Of a stretch of DNA of 13,308 nt, positions 5,516 to 13,062 are shown piece by piece. The translations under genes were made by a program, and so were the position numbers. Where the stretch lies: NCBI GenBank assembly GCA_903890595.1, contig CAITBU010000185.1, positions 1 to 13,308 on the forward strand, in the 5' to 3' direction. The stretch's first letter is position 1, and the number at the start of each line of letters is the position of its first letter. The notes under the pieces are model-generated. The model searched no databases, was not told the origin of the DNA, and worked only from the letters and a program-made list of their open reading frames with translations. This DNA comes from an uncultured Holophagaceae bacterium (lineage in GTDB: Bacteria; Acidobacteriota; Holophagae; Holophagales; Holophagaceae).

Positions 5516-7957
5516 CTACTGCGCCATCCCCGGGTTCTCCCGCGGGGGGTTGGGCGTGGACGCCACCGCGGGCTCCGGCCCCAGGGGCTCGGGCATGCGG
5601 GTCAGGGCCAGCTGGATGACTTCGTCCATGTGGCTCACGAGGTGGATGCTCAGCTGCTCGCGCACCTCGGCGGGGACGTCCTCCAGGTGCCGGGCATTCT
5701 CGCTGGGAATGAGCACGGCCTTGCGCCCGTGGCGGTGGGCGGCCAGGAGCTTTTCCTTGAGGCCACCGATGGGCAGGATCCGGCCCCGCAGGGTCAGCTC
5801 GCCGGTCATGGCCAGGTCGGCCCGGGCGGGGATGCCCGTCAGCACGGAGATGAGTGCCGTGGCCAGGGTGATGCCGGCGCTGGGACCGTCCTTGGGGATG
5901 GCACCCTCCGGCACGTGGACGTGGAGGTCCACCCGGTCCAGGAAGTCCGGCTTCAGGCCCAGCCGCTCGGCCCGGGCCCGCACGTAGCTGAGGGCCAGGT
6001 TGGCGCTCTCCTGCATCACCTCACCCAGCTTGCCCGTGAGCTTCAGGGTGCCCTTCCCCGGCAGGGCCGCGGCCTCGATGGTGAGCAGGTCGCCCCCGGT
6101 GGGGGTCCAGGCCAGGCCGTTGACGAGCCCCGGCGGGGCGGTGTCCTCGGGGCGGGTCTCCAGGATCTTTTCGGGGCCCAGCAGCCGGGGGATCCGGTCC
6201 ACGGTGATGAGGGGATCGAAGGCCTCATCCGCCGCATCCGAGAGATGGGGCTGGAGGGTGTGCCGGGCCAGCTTGCGGAGGATGTTGGCGATCTCCCGCT
6301 CCAGCTGCCGCACGCCGGCTTCCCGGGTGTAGGACTGGACCAGCTTCTCCAGAGCCGCCGGCTCGAACTGCACGCCCAGGTCCTTCATGCCGTGGCCTTC
6401 CAGGGCCCGGGGCAGCAGGTGGCGCTCGGCGATGGCCAGCTTCTCCCGGGTGGTGTAGCCGCTCAGCTCGAGGATCTCAAGGCGGTCCTCCAGGGGCTCC
6501 GGAATATGGTGGCGCACGTTGGCCGTGGCCAGGAAGAGCACCTGGCTGAGGTCGAAGCCCACATCCAGGTAGTGGTCCTGGAAGGCCGCATTCTGCTCGG
6601 GATCCAGCACCTCCAGCAGCGCGCTGCTGGGGTCACCCCGGAAGTCCGAGGCCATCTTGTCAATCTCGTCCAGCAGCATGAGGGGGTTGCGGACCTTGGC
6701 CTTCTTCATCAGCGAGATGATGCGGCCCGGCATGGAGCCGATGTAGGTGCGGCGGTGGCCCCGGATCTCGGCCTCGTCCCGCACGCCGCCCAGAGACAGG
6801 CGCACGAAGGGGCGATTGAGGGCCCGGGCGATGCTGCGGGCCAGCGAGGTCTTGCCGACGCCGGGGGGGCCCACCAGACACAGGATGGGGCCGCGCAGGG
6901 GGGCGCGACCAGGCTCTCCCTCGGCGGGGGCCACTTGGCCGCTCAGGCGGGCCATGACGGCGAGGTGCTCCAGGATGCGGGCCTTGATCTTGTCCAGGCC
7001 GGCGTGGTCCTCGTCCAGCACCTGCTCGGCCTGCAGGAGGTCCAGGCGCTCCGCGGCCATGGCCTGCCAGGGCACGGCCAGCAGCCAGTCCAGGTAGGTG
7101 CGGCTCACGGTGGCTTCGGCGCTCTGTGGGGGCATGGCCTCCAGGCGCTCCAGCTCCTCCAGGGCCTTGGCCTTGGCCTCGGCGGTCATGCCGGCGGCCT
7201 CGATCTGGTCCTTCAGGCGGGTGGCTTCGTCCTTCTCTTCCTTCTTGCCCAGCTCCTGCTGGATGACGCGCATCTTCTCGTTCAGGACGTACTGCTTGTG
7301 GTCCTGGTCCAGGCGTTGGCGGGTCTTTTCGTCGAGGGTGCGGTCCACCTCAGAGCGGGCGGTGTCCAGCTCCAGCAGCTGCAGGAGGGCTTCCAGCCGC
7401 AGTGGCACTTCCAGGCACTCCAGGATGGCCTGCTTCTGGCGGACTTCGGCGGGGACCAGGCCGGCCACAGTGTCGATGGCCTTGCCCAGGGGCAGCTCCC
7501 GGATCTGGTCCATGCTCAGCAGCCGGGAGGCATCCGGGTTGCGGCCCAGGAAGGCCTCCACAGCCTGGTAGAAGGGACCCAGGGGAGGCGCAGCCGCGAG
7601 GGCAGGCTCCGGCAGCAGGTACGCTTCGGCCTGGATGACCTCGCCGCTGTCGTCGTAGCCCTCCAGGGCCACGCGGGCGATGCCCTTGACCCCCACCTTG
7701 TAGAAGTCCTTGGGCAGGGCGATGACGGACTCCACCAGGGCCAGGGTGCCCACGGCGTAGAGGTCTGCCAGGGCGGGGGTCTCCACCTTGGCATCCCGCT
7801 GGGTGAGCATGAGCAGGTGGTCACCGGCCTTGATGGCCAGCTCCAGGGTCTTCACCGAGGCCGCCCGCCCCACCACGAAGGGCACGCGGGCCCCCGGGAA
7901 GAGCACCATGTCCCGGATGGGGATGGCAGGCAGGGTCAGCGTCTTGGGTTGCGCCAT
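5516..7957 (-). CDS. lon: ATP-dependent Lon protease
   Basis: An 813-aa LonA-type protease that degrades misfolded and regulatory proteins in the cytoplasm. The substrate-binding domain starts LTLPAIPIRDMVLFPG (7-22) and runs to about residue 200, followed by a charged coiled-coil region containing LNEKMRVIQQELG. The AAA+ module has Walker A GPPGVGKT with K369 and Walker B LLDEIDKM with D430-E431. The protease domain has the Ser-Lys dyad S693 (PKDGPSAG) and K736 (GGLKEK), 43 residues apart as in E. coli Lon. The C-terminus carries an extra Pro-rich tail of about 25 residues (PEPLGPEPAVASTPNPP), making it slightly longer than E. coli Lon (784 aa). The ATG lies 14 nt after the clpX stop with only a weak ribosome site, so expression is probably coupled to clpX. 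The stop directly abuts the heptad-repeat block. Confidence 0.98.
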   Translation of the reverse strand: MAQPKTLTLPAIPIRDMVLFPGARVPFVVGRAASVKTLELAIKAGDHLLMLTQRDAKVETPALADLYAVGTLALVESVIALPKDFYKVGVKGIARVALEGYDDSGEVIQAEAYLLPEPALAAAPPLGPFYQAVEAFLGRNPDASRLLSMDQIRELPLGKAIDTVAGLVPAEVRQKQAILECLEVPLRLEALLQLLELDTARSEVDRTLDEKTRQRLDQDHKQYVLNEKMRVIQQELGKKEEKDEATRLKDQIEAAGMTAEAKAKALEELERLEAMPPQSAEATVSRTYLDWLLAVPWQAMAAERLDLLQAEQVLDEDHAGLDKIKARILEHLAVMARLSGQVAPAEGEPGRAPLRGPILCLVGPPGVGKTSLARSIARALNRPFVRLSLGGVRDEAEIRGHRRTYIGSMPGRIISLMKKAKVRNPLMLLDEIDKMASDFRGDPSSALLEVLDPEQNAAFQDHYLDVGFDLSQVLFLATANVRHHIPEPLEDRLEILELSGYTTREKLAIAERHLLPRALEGHGMKDLGVQFEPAALEKLVQSYTREAGVRQLEREIANILRKLARHTLQPHLSDAADEAFDPLITVDRIPRLLGPEKILETRPEDTAPPGLVNGLAWTPTGGDLLTIEAAALPGKGTLKLTGKLGEVMQESANLALSYVRARAERLGLKPDFLDRVDLHVHVPEGAIPKDGPSAGITLATALISVLTGIPARADLAMTGELTLRGRILPIGGLKEKLLAAHRHGRKAVLIPSENARHLEDVPAEVREQLSIHLVSHMDEVIQLALTRMPEPLGPEPAVASTPNPPRENPGMAQ

Positions 7958-7971
7958 GGGCGGGGCCTGGC

Positions 7972-9216
7972 CTAGCCTGCGGCGGAGACGGGATGGGACG
8001 GGAGGCCCATCACCTCCTCGACCTTCTGGCGGGTGATGCGCAGGGTCTCGCGGGTGGTGCGCTTGTCGCTGGGCAGCTCATACATGGGCTCGAGCAGGAT
8101 CTGCTCCACCAGGCTGCGCAGGCCGCGGGCCCCCAGCTTGCGGGTGAGGGCCTGCTCGGCGATGGCGGCGATGGCGCCCTCGTCGAAGCTCAGGTCCACA
8201 TCGTCCATGTCGAAGAGCTTCACGAACTGCTTGGTGATGGCGTTCTTGGGCTGGGTGAGAATGGCCACCAGGGCCTCCCGGTCCAGGGGCGTGAGGCCGG
8301 CGACCACGGGGAGGCGACCCACCAGCTCGGGGATGAGGCCGAACTTGATGATGTCCTCGGGCTCCACCAGGCGCAGCAGGTTCTCCTTGTCGTCCTTGGA
8401 GGAGGGGGTGGAGCCGAAGCCCACGGCCTTGGCCCGGATGCGCTGCTTGATGATGTCGTCGATGCCCACGAAGGCGCCGCCGCAGATGAACAGGATGTTG
8501 CTGGTGTCCAGCTGGATGAACTCCTGGTGGGGGTGCTTGCGCCCACCCTGGGGGGGCACGTTGGCCACGGTGCCTTCCACCAGCTTGAGCAGGGCCTGCT
8601 GCACGCCCTCACCGCTCACATCGCGGGTGATGCTGGGGTTCTCGCTCTTGCGGCCCACCTTGTCGATCTCGTCGATGAAGACGATGCCCCGCTGGGCGCG
8701 CTCCACGTCGTAGTTGGCGGCCTGGAGCAGCTTGGTGAGGATGTTCTCCACGTCCTCGCCCACGTAGCCAGCTTCCGTGAGGGTGGTGGCATCGGCCATG
8801 GCCAGGGGCACATCCAGGAAGCGGGCCAGGGTCTGGGCCAGCAGGGTCTTGCCGGTGCCGGTGGGCCCCAGCAGCAGGATGTTGCTCTTGGACAGCTCAA
8901 CCTCGGTGGCACCCAGGGCCTTGCGGGGGGTGAGGATGCGCTTGTAGTGGTTGTAGACCGCAACACTCAGGCGCTTCTTGGCGGCCTCCTGGCCGATGAC
9001 GTAGTCGTCGAGGAAGCCCTTGATCTCCTTGGGCCGGCTGAGGCGGGCCTCGTGCTTGCCCAGGGGCTTGCCCTGGCGGCTCATGCGCAGCTGGAGCTGA
9101 CCCGCTTCCAGGCACTCGTTGCAGATGAAGGCCTCGGGACCCGCCAGAAGCTGCTCAACCTCGTGCGGCTCTTTGCCGCAGAAGGAGCATTTCTGTTCGC
9201 GCTTGTACTTATTCAT
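7972..9216 (-). CDS. clpX: ATP-dependent Clp protease ATP-binding subunit ClpX
   Basis: A 414-aa AAA+ unfoldase that feeds substrates to ClpP. The N-terminal zinc domain has C10-x2-C13 and C32-x2-C35. The AAA+ domain has Walker A GPTGTGKT at 117-124, the pore-1 loop GYVG with Y151, Walker B FIDEID with D182-E183, the RKH loop at 226-228 and the ClpP-docking tripeptide as V265-G266-F267 (usually I/L-G-F, so docking should be retained). GARGLRS near the C-terminus is sensor II. Length is normal. The start ATG 9216 has a strong AGGAGGGG ribosome site (complement of 9225-9232) 8 nt upstream. It lies 25 nt after greA and 14 nt before lon on the same strand. clpP and tig, the usual upstream neighbours of clpX, are not here, so ClpP must be encoded elsewhere. 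Confidence 0.98.
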   Translation of the reverse strand: MNKYKREQKCSFCGKEPHEVEQLLAGPEAFICNECLEAGQLQLRMSRQGKPLGKHEARLSRPKEIKGFLDDYVIGQEAAKKRLSVAVYNHYKRILTPRKALGATEVELSKSNILLLGPTGTGKTLLAQTLARFLDVPLAMADATTLTEAGYVGEDVENILTKLLQAANYDVERAQRGIVFIDEIDKVGRKSENPSITRDVSGEGVQQALLKLVEGTVANVPPQGGRKHPHQEFIQLDTSNILFICGGAFVGIDDIIKQRIRAKAVGFGSTPSSKDDKENLLRLVEPEDIIKFGLIPELVGRLPVVAGLTPLDREALVAILTQPKNAITKQFVKLFDMDDVDLSFDEGAIAAIAEQALTRKLGARGLRSLVEQILLEPMYELPSDKRTTRETLRITRQKVEEVMGLPSHPVSAAG

Positions 9217-9241
9217 GAAGCAGTCCCCTCCTGGGGCGGGT

Positions 9242-9712
9242 CTAGGCTACATCGTGAATGGTCTTGAGGGCCAGAACTTCAAACCTGCGGGCCCCGGCGG
9301 GAATCTGCACCCGGACTTCGCTGCCCTCTTCCTGTCCCACCAGCGCCATGCCGATGGGGGAGCTAATGCTGAGATGCTGCGGATGGCCATCCAGTTCCTC
9401 AGGGAGGACCAGGGTGTAGGTAAATTCCTGATCGGAGTCCAGATCGAGGATCGTAACTTTGGAGCCGTAGGCCGCCCGGGTCGTGGGCAGGCGGCTGATG
9501 TCCAGGCTGGCCACCTCGGCGATGCGCTTCTCCAGGGTCACCATCTTGTTCTGGTACATGTCCCGTTTGGCCAGGGCCTGCTCGTACTCGGCGTTCTCCG
9601 ACAGGTCGCCCTGGCCGGCGGCGCGGGCGATCTCCTGGGGGATCTCGACCAGCAGGGCCTGCTTAATCGCCTTGAGTTCCATCTCGAGCTTGACGAGTAC
9701 GTGCTTGGGCAT
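9242..9712 (-). CDS. greA: Transcription elongation factor GreA
   Basis: A 156-aa factor that enters the RNA polymerase secondary channel and stimulates cleavage of backtracked RNA. The N-terminal coiled coil (about 5-70) carries the acidic tip GDLSENAEYEQA with D36 and E39, matching the catalytic Asp/Glu of E. coli GreA (GDLKENAEY). The C-terminal FKBP-like domain has VTILDLDSDQEFTY, SSPIGMALVGQEEGSEV and PAGARRFEVLALK. I chose ATG 9712 rather than the in-frame TTG at 9736: the longer form would start inside the U-tract of an upstream terminator, a GGAAG ribosome site lies 5 nt before ATG 9712, and 156 aa fits the GreA norm (about 158). The long 9-residue-spaced alternative gives 164 aa. It is followed by clpX after 25 nt. 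Confidence 0.93.
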   Translation of the reverse strand: MPKHVLVKLEMELKAIKQALLVEIPQEIARAAGQGDLSENAEYEQALAKRDMYQNKMVTLEKRIAEVASLDISRLPTTRAAYGSKVTILDLDSDQEFTYTLVLPEELDGHPQHLSISSPIGMALVGQEEGSEVRVQIPAGARRFEVLALKTIHDVA

Positions 9713-9734
9713 GGGAGCTTCCGTGGGAAGGGTC

Positions 9735-9760
9735 AAAAAAAAGGCGGGCCGAGGGGCCCG
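9735..9760 (-). terminator. Intrinsic terminator after the acyltransferase gene
   Basis: On the minus strand CGGGCC-CCTC-GGCCCG forms a perfect 6-bp stem with a 4-nt loop (9760 to 9745), followed by CC and eight T residues (complement of 9735-9742). It begins 1 nt past the acyltransferase stop (9762-9764) and ends 22 nt before the greA ATG. Confidence 0.85.
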
Positions 9761-9761
9761 G

Positions 9762-10730
9762 TCAGTCAGGAGAGGTTGAAATCGATTCTACCCACTCCTG
9801 GGGCGGAAGCGGAGCGGGAAGGGGATTCCCCTCCCCGGGGCGGGTCTTGAACCGGCGGTGCATCCAGAACCACCAGCGGGGGTCCCGGTGGATCTGCTCC
9901 TCCAGGCGGGTGGTCATGAGCTGGGTGGCCACCCAGGCGTCCCGGGCCTGATCCCCCGTCACGGGGACGTGGAAGGGGGGCTCGAAGCGCACGGTGAAGG
10001 TGCCGTCCCCGTTGGGCCAGCTCCACACGGGCAGAATCGGCAGACCAGAGCGGGCCGCCAGGCTGCCGGCAGCGGCGTGGGTGGAGGCCCACTGGCCCAG
10101 GAACTGCACCCACACCCCAGTGGTAAGGGCGTCCTGATCCAGGAGGAAGGCCACGCCCCGACCGGCCTTGAGGGCCCTGAGGGTGTCCCGCATGGCCCCG
10201 GCCTTGGGGATGATCCGGTTGCCAAACCGGGTGCGGAACTCCGCAAGGATGGGCTCCAGCAGGGCATTGTCCAGCTCCCGGCCGATGCCGTCCACCGTGC
10301 GGCCCCGCAGGCTCTGGATGAGGCCGATGGCCTCCCAGTGGCCGTAGTGGGCCGTCAGCTGGATGAAGCCCCGGCCCTCCGCCTTGGCGGCATCGTAGTG
10401 CTCCAGGCCTTCCACGCGGATCCAGCGCTCGATCTCTTCGGGGCTGGCCCGGCGTAACCTCGGCAGGCTCAGGAAGAGTGATCCAAAGTGCCGGAAGCAG
10501 GTGCGGGCGAGGGTCCGGGTCTGGGCCTCATCGAGGCCCAGGTCCGCCTGGCGGAGGTTGTCCCGGACCACCCGGCGGTGCCGGGGATCAATCAGATAAA
10601 AGAAGAGGCCCGCGGCTTCCCCAAGGGTCTGCACCGTGGTCCAGGGGAGGTAGCCCAGGACCCCGTCCAGCAGGCGGAAGGCGCCAAATTCCAGGCGGTG
10701 CCTGAGGCTGGGTGCGGCGGCAGGGGTCAT
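9762..10730 (-). CDS. LpxL/HtrB-family lipid A (lysophospholipid) acyltransferase
   Basis: A 322-aa inner-membrane acyltransferase of the LpxL/HtrB/MsbB family, which transfers an acyl chain from acyl-ACP to a lipid A precursor on the cytoplasmic face. The catalytic H-x4-D/E motif is H128-YGHW-E133 (LTAHYGHWE). Other marks are GIGRELDN, the LDQD segment of block III (FLLDQDA, about 195-201), PILPVWSWPNG, and the C-terminal WWFWMHRRFKTRP (286-298) characteristic of the family. A hydrophobic N-terminal helix (RLLDGVLGYLPW and on) anchors it. Length fits (about 300-320 aa). It supports an LPS-containing outer membrane. Whether it adds the laurate or another secondary chain cannot be told. An intrinsic terminator lies only 8 nt upstream of its ATG and no clear ribosome site is visible, so expression may need readthrough from the arginine deiminase gene or a leaderless start. 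Confidence 0.9.
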   Translation of the reverse strand: MTPAAAPSLRHRLEFGAFRLLDGVLGYLPWTTVQTLGEAAGLFFYLIDPRHRRVVRDNLRQADLGLDEAQTRTLARTCFRHFGSLFLSLPRLRRASPEEIERWIRVEGLEHYDAAKAEGRGFIQLTAHYGHWEAIGLIQSLRGRTVDGIGRELDNALLEPILAEFRTRFGNRIIPKAGAMRDTLRALKAGRGVAFLLDQDALTTGVWVQFLGQWASTHAAAGSLAARSGLPILPVWSWPNGDGTFTVRFEPPFHVPVTGDQARDAWVATQLMTTRLEEQIHRDPRWWFWMHRRFKTRPGEGNPLPAPLPPQEWVESISTSPD

Positions 10731-10738
10731 GAACCACT

Positions 10739-10767
10739 AAAAAAGGGGCGCCTCGGGTTCGAGGCGC
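10739..10767 (-). terminator. Intrinsic terminator after arginine deiminase gene
   Basis: On the minus strand GCGCCTCG-AACC-CGAGGCGC forms a perfect 8-bp stem (10767 to 10748), followed by CCC and six T residues (complement of 10739-10744). It lies 61 nt beyond the deiminase stop and 8 nt before the acyltransferase ATG. Confidence 0.85.
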
Positions 10768-10828
10768 TGGCCCCCCAGTTTACCAGGATCCGGAGCGGGG
10801 CCCATTTGCCCAGAGTTCCCCCCAGGCC

Positions 10829-12124
10829 TCAGGCTCGGGCCAGGGGCATGGTCATGCAGCGGGGGCCACCCCGGGCCCGGCTCAGCTCCCCGGCCTCGAT
10901 CTGGATCAGCCGCTTCCGCCCATCCAGCAGGTCCAGGCCCGGGTCCGCCAGCACCTCGGCAGCGCTCTGCACCCGGTAGCCCGCCCGGTCCAGGGCCTCG
11001 GCGGTGGCGATGTTGCGGCCATAGCTGGTGATGACCCCCGGCGCCAGGCAGAAGGCATTGGCCCCGTCCGTCCATTGCTCCCGCTGCTGCATGATCAGGT
11101 CATTCCCGCCGCAGAAGATGGGCTGCAGGTCGATGCCCAGGTCCCGGAGCACCTGCAGCAGGCCCGGCTGGGTGCTCATGCGCAGCTCGGGATGGCGCAG
11201 GTCGATGCGGGTGACATTCAGCAGCTCCCGGCTGCCCGGGACGAAGTAGGGGGGGTACACCAGGCACTCGTCCTCGCTGATGCGGGTAAAGATCGTGTCC
11301 AAGTGCATGGCACTGCGCTTTTTGGGCATGAGCACCATGAGCAGGTGGTCGAAGCTGTCCGGGTTCCCCGCCCGGTGGGCCCGCAGGCGCTCCGCCAGCA
11401 GGTGGACGGCATCGGCCTGGGTGCGCTCACTGCAGCCCACCGCCAGCACCCGGCGGCTGAGCACCAGGACGTCCCCGCCCTCCAGGCTCACCGGGGCCTT
11501 GATGTCCCCCCGGATCAGGGGCGTCACCTGGTCGAACCAGCGCTCCTGGTCGGTGTGCTGCCGCAGGCGGGGGTGGTGGCGGAAGACATAGCTGAGGATC
11601 AGCGGTTCCCGCTCCCGGGCCCAGGTGGCCATGGAGTTCACGGTGTACCCGGCCCCCACCACCGAGGCCGGGTCCCGCATGAACAGGAGGTTGGGGATGG
11701 GCCGCACCCGATAGTCGAACTCCTGCTCCCAGTGGGTGTGGGCCGGCGGATCCGCCCAGAGCAGGCCGCCGATGACGCTGCGGGCAGCCTGGGCCGGGTC
11801 CATGGCCCCCAGGGCCTCGCAGGTCGCCGCCGGCAGGCCCGTGAGCTGCCCCAGGTCCGCCACAAAGGCGGCCTGGACGCCCTCCACCTGCAGGGCCTCG
11901 ATGAAGAGGTCCTGGATGTCCAGCACCTCATCGGCCACCCGGGCCAGCACCTGCCGGAACACCCCGTGCTCCTGCCGGGCCAGGTCGCCGTGGAGGATGT
12001 CGTCGAAGAGCAGCTTCTCCATCATCCCGGGGACCATCCGGTCGATCTCGGGCCCCGGATCGTGCACCACCACCTGCCGGAGTCGGGCGGTTTCAGAGAA
12101 GACCGATAGCTGGATGGGCTGCAT
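10829..12124 (-). CDS. arcA: Arginine deiminase
   Basis: A 431-aa cytoplasmic enzyme hydrolysing L-arginine to citrulline and ammonia, the first step of the arginine deiminase pathway. Diagnostic motifs of the guanidine-modifying enzyme fold are present: SETARLRQVVVHDPGPEIDR near the N-terminus, FMRDP with D151, SLEGGDVLVLS, HLDTIFT with H274 and D276, GGNDLIMQQREQWTDGAN, and the catalytic Cys423 in GGPRCMTMPL at the C-terminus. The start at ATG 12124 has a GAGG ribosome site 4 nt upstream; the reading frame stays open far upstream across the peroxiredoxin gene on the other strand, but that is antisense noise. No arcB, arcC or arcD (carbamoyltransferase, carbamate kinase, antiporter) lies beside it. 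It is divergent from the peroxiredoxin gene and has its own terminator. Confidence 0.95.
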   Translation of the reverse strand: MQPIQLSVFSETARLRQVVVHDPGPEIDRMVPGMMEKLLFDDILHGDLARQEHGVFRQVLARVADEVLDIQDLFIEALQVEGVQAAFVADLGQLTGLPAATCEALGAMDPAQAARSVIGGLLWADPPAHTHWEQEFDYRVRPIPNLLFMRDPASVVGAGYTVNSMATWAREREPLILSYVFRHHPRLRQHTDQERWFDQVTPLIRGDIKAPVSLEGGDVLVLSRRVLAVGCSERTQADAVHLLAERLRAHRAGNPDSFDHLLMVLMPKKRSAMHLDTIFTRISEDECLVYPPYFVPGSRELLNVTRIDLRHPELRMSTQPGLLQVLRDLGIDLQPIFCGGNDLIMQQREQWTDGANAFCLAPGVITSYGRNIATAEALDRAGYRVQSAAEVLADPGLDLLDGRKRLIQIEAGELSRARGGPRCMTMPLARA

Positions 12125-12319
12125 GGGACCTCGGGTCTGCGGACGCGGGAGGTTAGCATAAAACCCGCATCCAGGCTGCATCTGCGCACGCTGTTGACCT
12201 TGCGGTGCCATATTCTTTACCGATTTAGTCGGATATTTTCCTTGAACGCACCCCCATGCCGCCTTAGCCTGGATATTCACAGAGAAGCCCCGGGGCGATT
12301 CCCCGCATATGGAGGCACC
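12125..12319. promoter_or_regulatory. Divergent arcA / peroxiredoxin control region
   Basis: A 195-bp noncoding region. Towards the peroxiredoxin gene TTGACC (12194-12199) is a good -35 candidate; a -10 at 12216-12221 (TTTACC, 16-bp spacing) is weak and overlaps the IscR-like site. Towards arcA, TATGCT (complement of 12155-12160) is a possible -10 without a matching -35. The GC content is visibly lower around 12205-12245, as expected of a promoter. A small GGGG/CCCC hairpin is possible in the peroxiredoxin leader near 12291-12307. Confidence 0.5.
12212..12236 (+). promoter_or_regulatory. IscR/Rrf2-like operator candidate
   Basis: The 25-bp stretch matches the degenerate E. coli IscR type 1 consensus (left half ATASYYGACTR, right half AGTCRRSTAT, as I recall it) at 21 of 25 positions, and at 11 of its 14 invariant positions. 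The right half TTTAGTCGGATAT is nearly perfect; the left half is weaker. It also contains the short palindrome CCGA-TTTAG-TCGG (12220-12232). It covers the probable -10 region of the peroxiredoxin promoter, where a repressor would act. No Rrf2 regulator gene is in the window. Confidence 0.45.
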
Positions 12320-12898
12320 ATGACCGCATTTGTTACCCAGCCCGCACCCGACTTCAAGGCCGACGCCCTCGTCGACGGCCAGTTCAAGCAGGTCTCCCTG
12401 TCCGACTACAAGGGCAAGAAGGTCGTCCTCTTCTTCTACCCCCTCGACTTCACCTTCGTCTGCCCCACCGAGATCCTGGCCTTTGCCGACGCCGCCAAGG
12501 AGTTCGAGGCCCGCAACACCCAGGTCATCGGCGTGAGCGTCGACTCCAAGTTCAGCCACGCAGCCTGGGTCAACACCCCCCGCAAGGAAGGCGGCATCCA
12601 CGGCGTCACCTTCCCCCTGGTGTCCGACCTGAACAAGACCATCGCCGCTGACTACGGCGTGCTGCTGCCCATCGGCATCAGCCTGCGCGGCCTGTTCATC
12701 ATCAACAAGGACGGCATCCTGAAGCACATCACCGTGAACCACAACGACCTGGGCCGCAACGTCGAGGAAGTCCTCCGCGTCCTGGACGCCGTCGACTTCA
12801 GCGAAGAGCACGGCGAAGTCTGCCCCGCCAACTGGGCCAAGGGCAAGAAGGCGATGAAGCCGAGTGCCGACGGCCTCAAGGCCTATGTGGCCGGCTGA
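12320..12898 (+). CDS. Typical 2-Cys peroxiredoxin (AhpC/Prx1 type)
   Basis: A 192-aa thiol peroxidase reducing H2O2, organic peroxides and probably peroxynitrite. Peroxidatic Cys48 is in DFTFVCPTE, with P41 and T45 in the conserved P-x3-T/S-x2-C motif; resolving Cys168 is in EVCPANW. PAPDFKADALVDGQFKQVSL and YKGKKVVLFFYPLDFTF are the thioredoxin-fold start, and LFIINKDGILKHITVN the later strand. The C-terminus ends in AYVAG without the YF motif of hyperoxidation-sensitive forms. Start ATG 12320 follows GGAGG (12311-12315) by 4 nt; the longer in-frame TTG start at 12194 would begin in the promoter. Codon use is extremely biased (GCC, GTC, TTC, AAG, AAC), a sign of high expression. An IscR-like site precedes it and a strong terminator follows. 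Its last 13 codons are duplicated downstream. AhpF or another reductase is not in the window. Confidence 0.95.
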   Translation: MTAFVTQPAPDFKADALVDGQFKQVSLSDYKGKKVVLFFYPLDFTFVCPTEILAFADAAKEFEARNTQVIGVSVDSKFSHAAWVNTPRKEGGIHGVTFPLVSDLNKTIAADYGVLLPIGISLRGLFIINKDGILKHITVNHNDLGRNVEEVLRVLDAVDFSEEHGEVCPANWAKGKKAMKPSADGLKAYVAG

Positions 12899-12915
12899 AC
12901 CAACAAGCAACCACA

Positions 12916-12950
12916 AAGCGGGCGCCAAAAGGCGCCCGCTTCGTTTGTTA
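12916..12950 (+). terminator. Intrinsic terminator of the peroxiredoxin gene
   Basis: AAGCGGGCGCC-AAAA-GGCGCCCGCTT is a perfect 11-bp stem with an AAAA loop (12916-12926, 12931-12941), followed by CGTTTGTTA. It starts 17 nt after the stop codon. Confidence 0.9.
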
Positions 12951-12961
12951 GGGGGCTGAAT

Positions 12962-13062
12962 GGCCGGAGGCCATGACCATCCGACCGCAGCGCAGCGTAG
13001 GGAGGATAGGGCCGCATCGGCGCAGCCGATGGCGGGGGCGCAGCCCCGAGGACCGGAGGTCC
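12962..13062. other. String of C-(GNA)-G triloop hairpins, unit 1
   Basis: Four small perfect hairpins: GGCC-GGA-GGCC (12962-12972), CATCGGC-GCA-GCCGATG (13015-13031), GGGGC-GCA-GCCCC (13035-13047) and GGACC-GGA-GGTCC (13050-13062). All have three-base GNA loops closed by C-G. d(C-GNA-G) mini-hairpins are known to be exceptionally stable in single-stranded DNA. The function is unknown; it could act as a structured 3' UTR, a ssDNA signal or a REP-like element. Confidence 0.75.

Noticed and set aside
5630..7975. Long plus-strand open frame (781 codons) opposite lon, and similar ones opposite clpX, arcA and the response regulator
   Set aside because: Antisense shadows of strongly GC3-biased genes: compositions rich in Gly/Gln/Ala/His, no domains, and the other strand encodes clear enzymes.
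9713..9736. TTG start adding 8 residues to GreA
   Set aside because: It overlaps the terminator U-tract and has no ribosome site.
12194..12319. TTG start extending the peroxiredoxin by 42 residues
   Set aside because: It lies in the promoter/operator region, has no ribosome site and no family similarity; ATG 12320 has GGAGG.
12125..12928. Upstream extension of the arginine deiminase frame to 699 codons
   Set aside because: The extension is antisense to the peroxiredoxin gene; the family N-terminus and a GAGG ribosome site fix the start at 12124.
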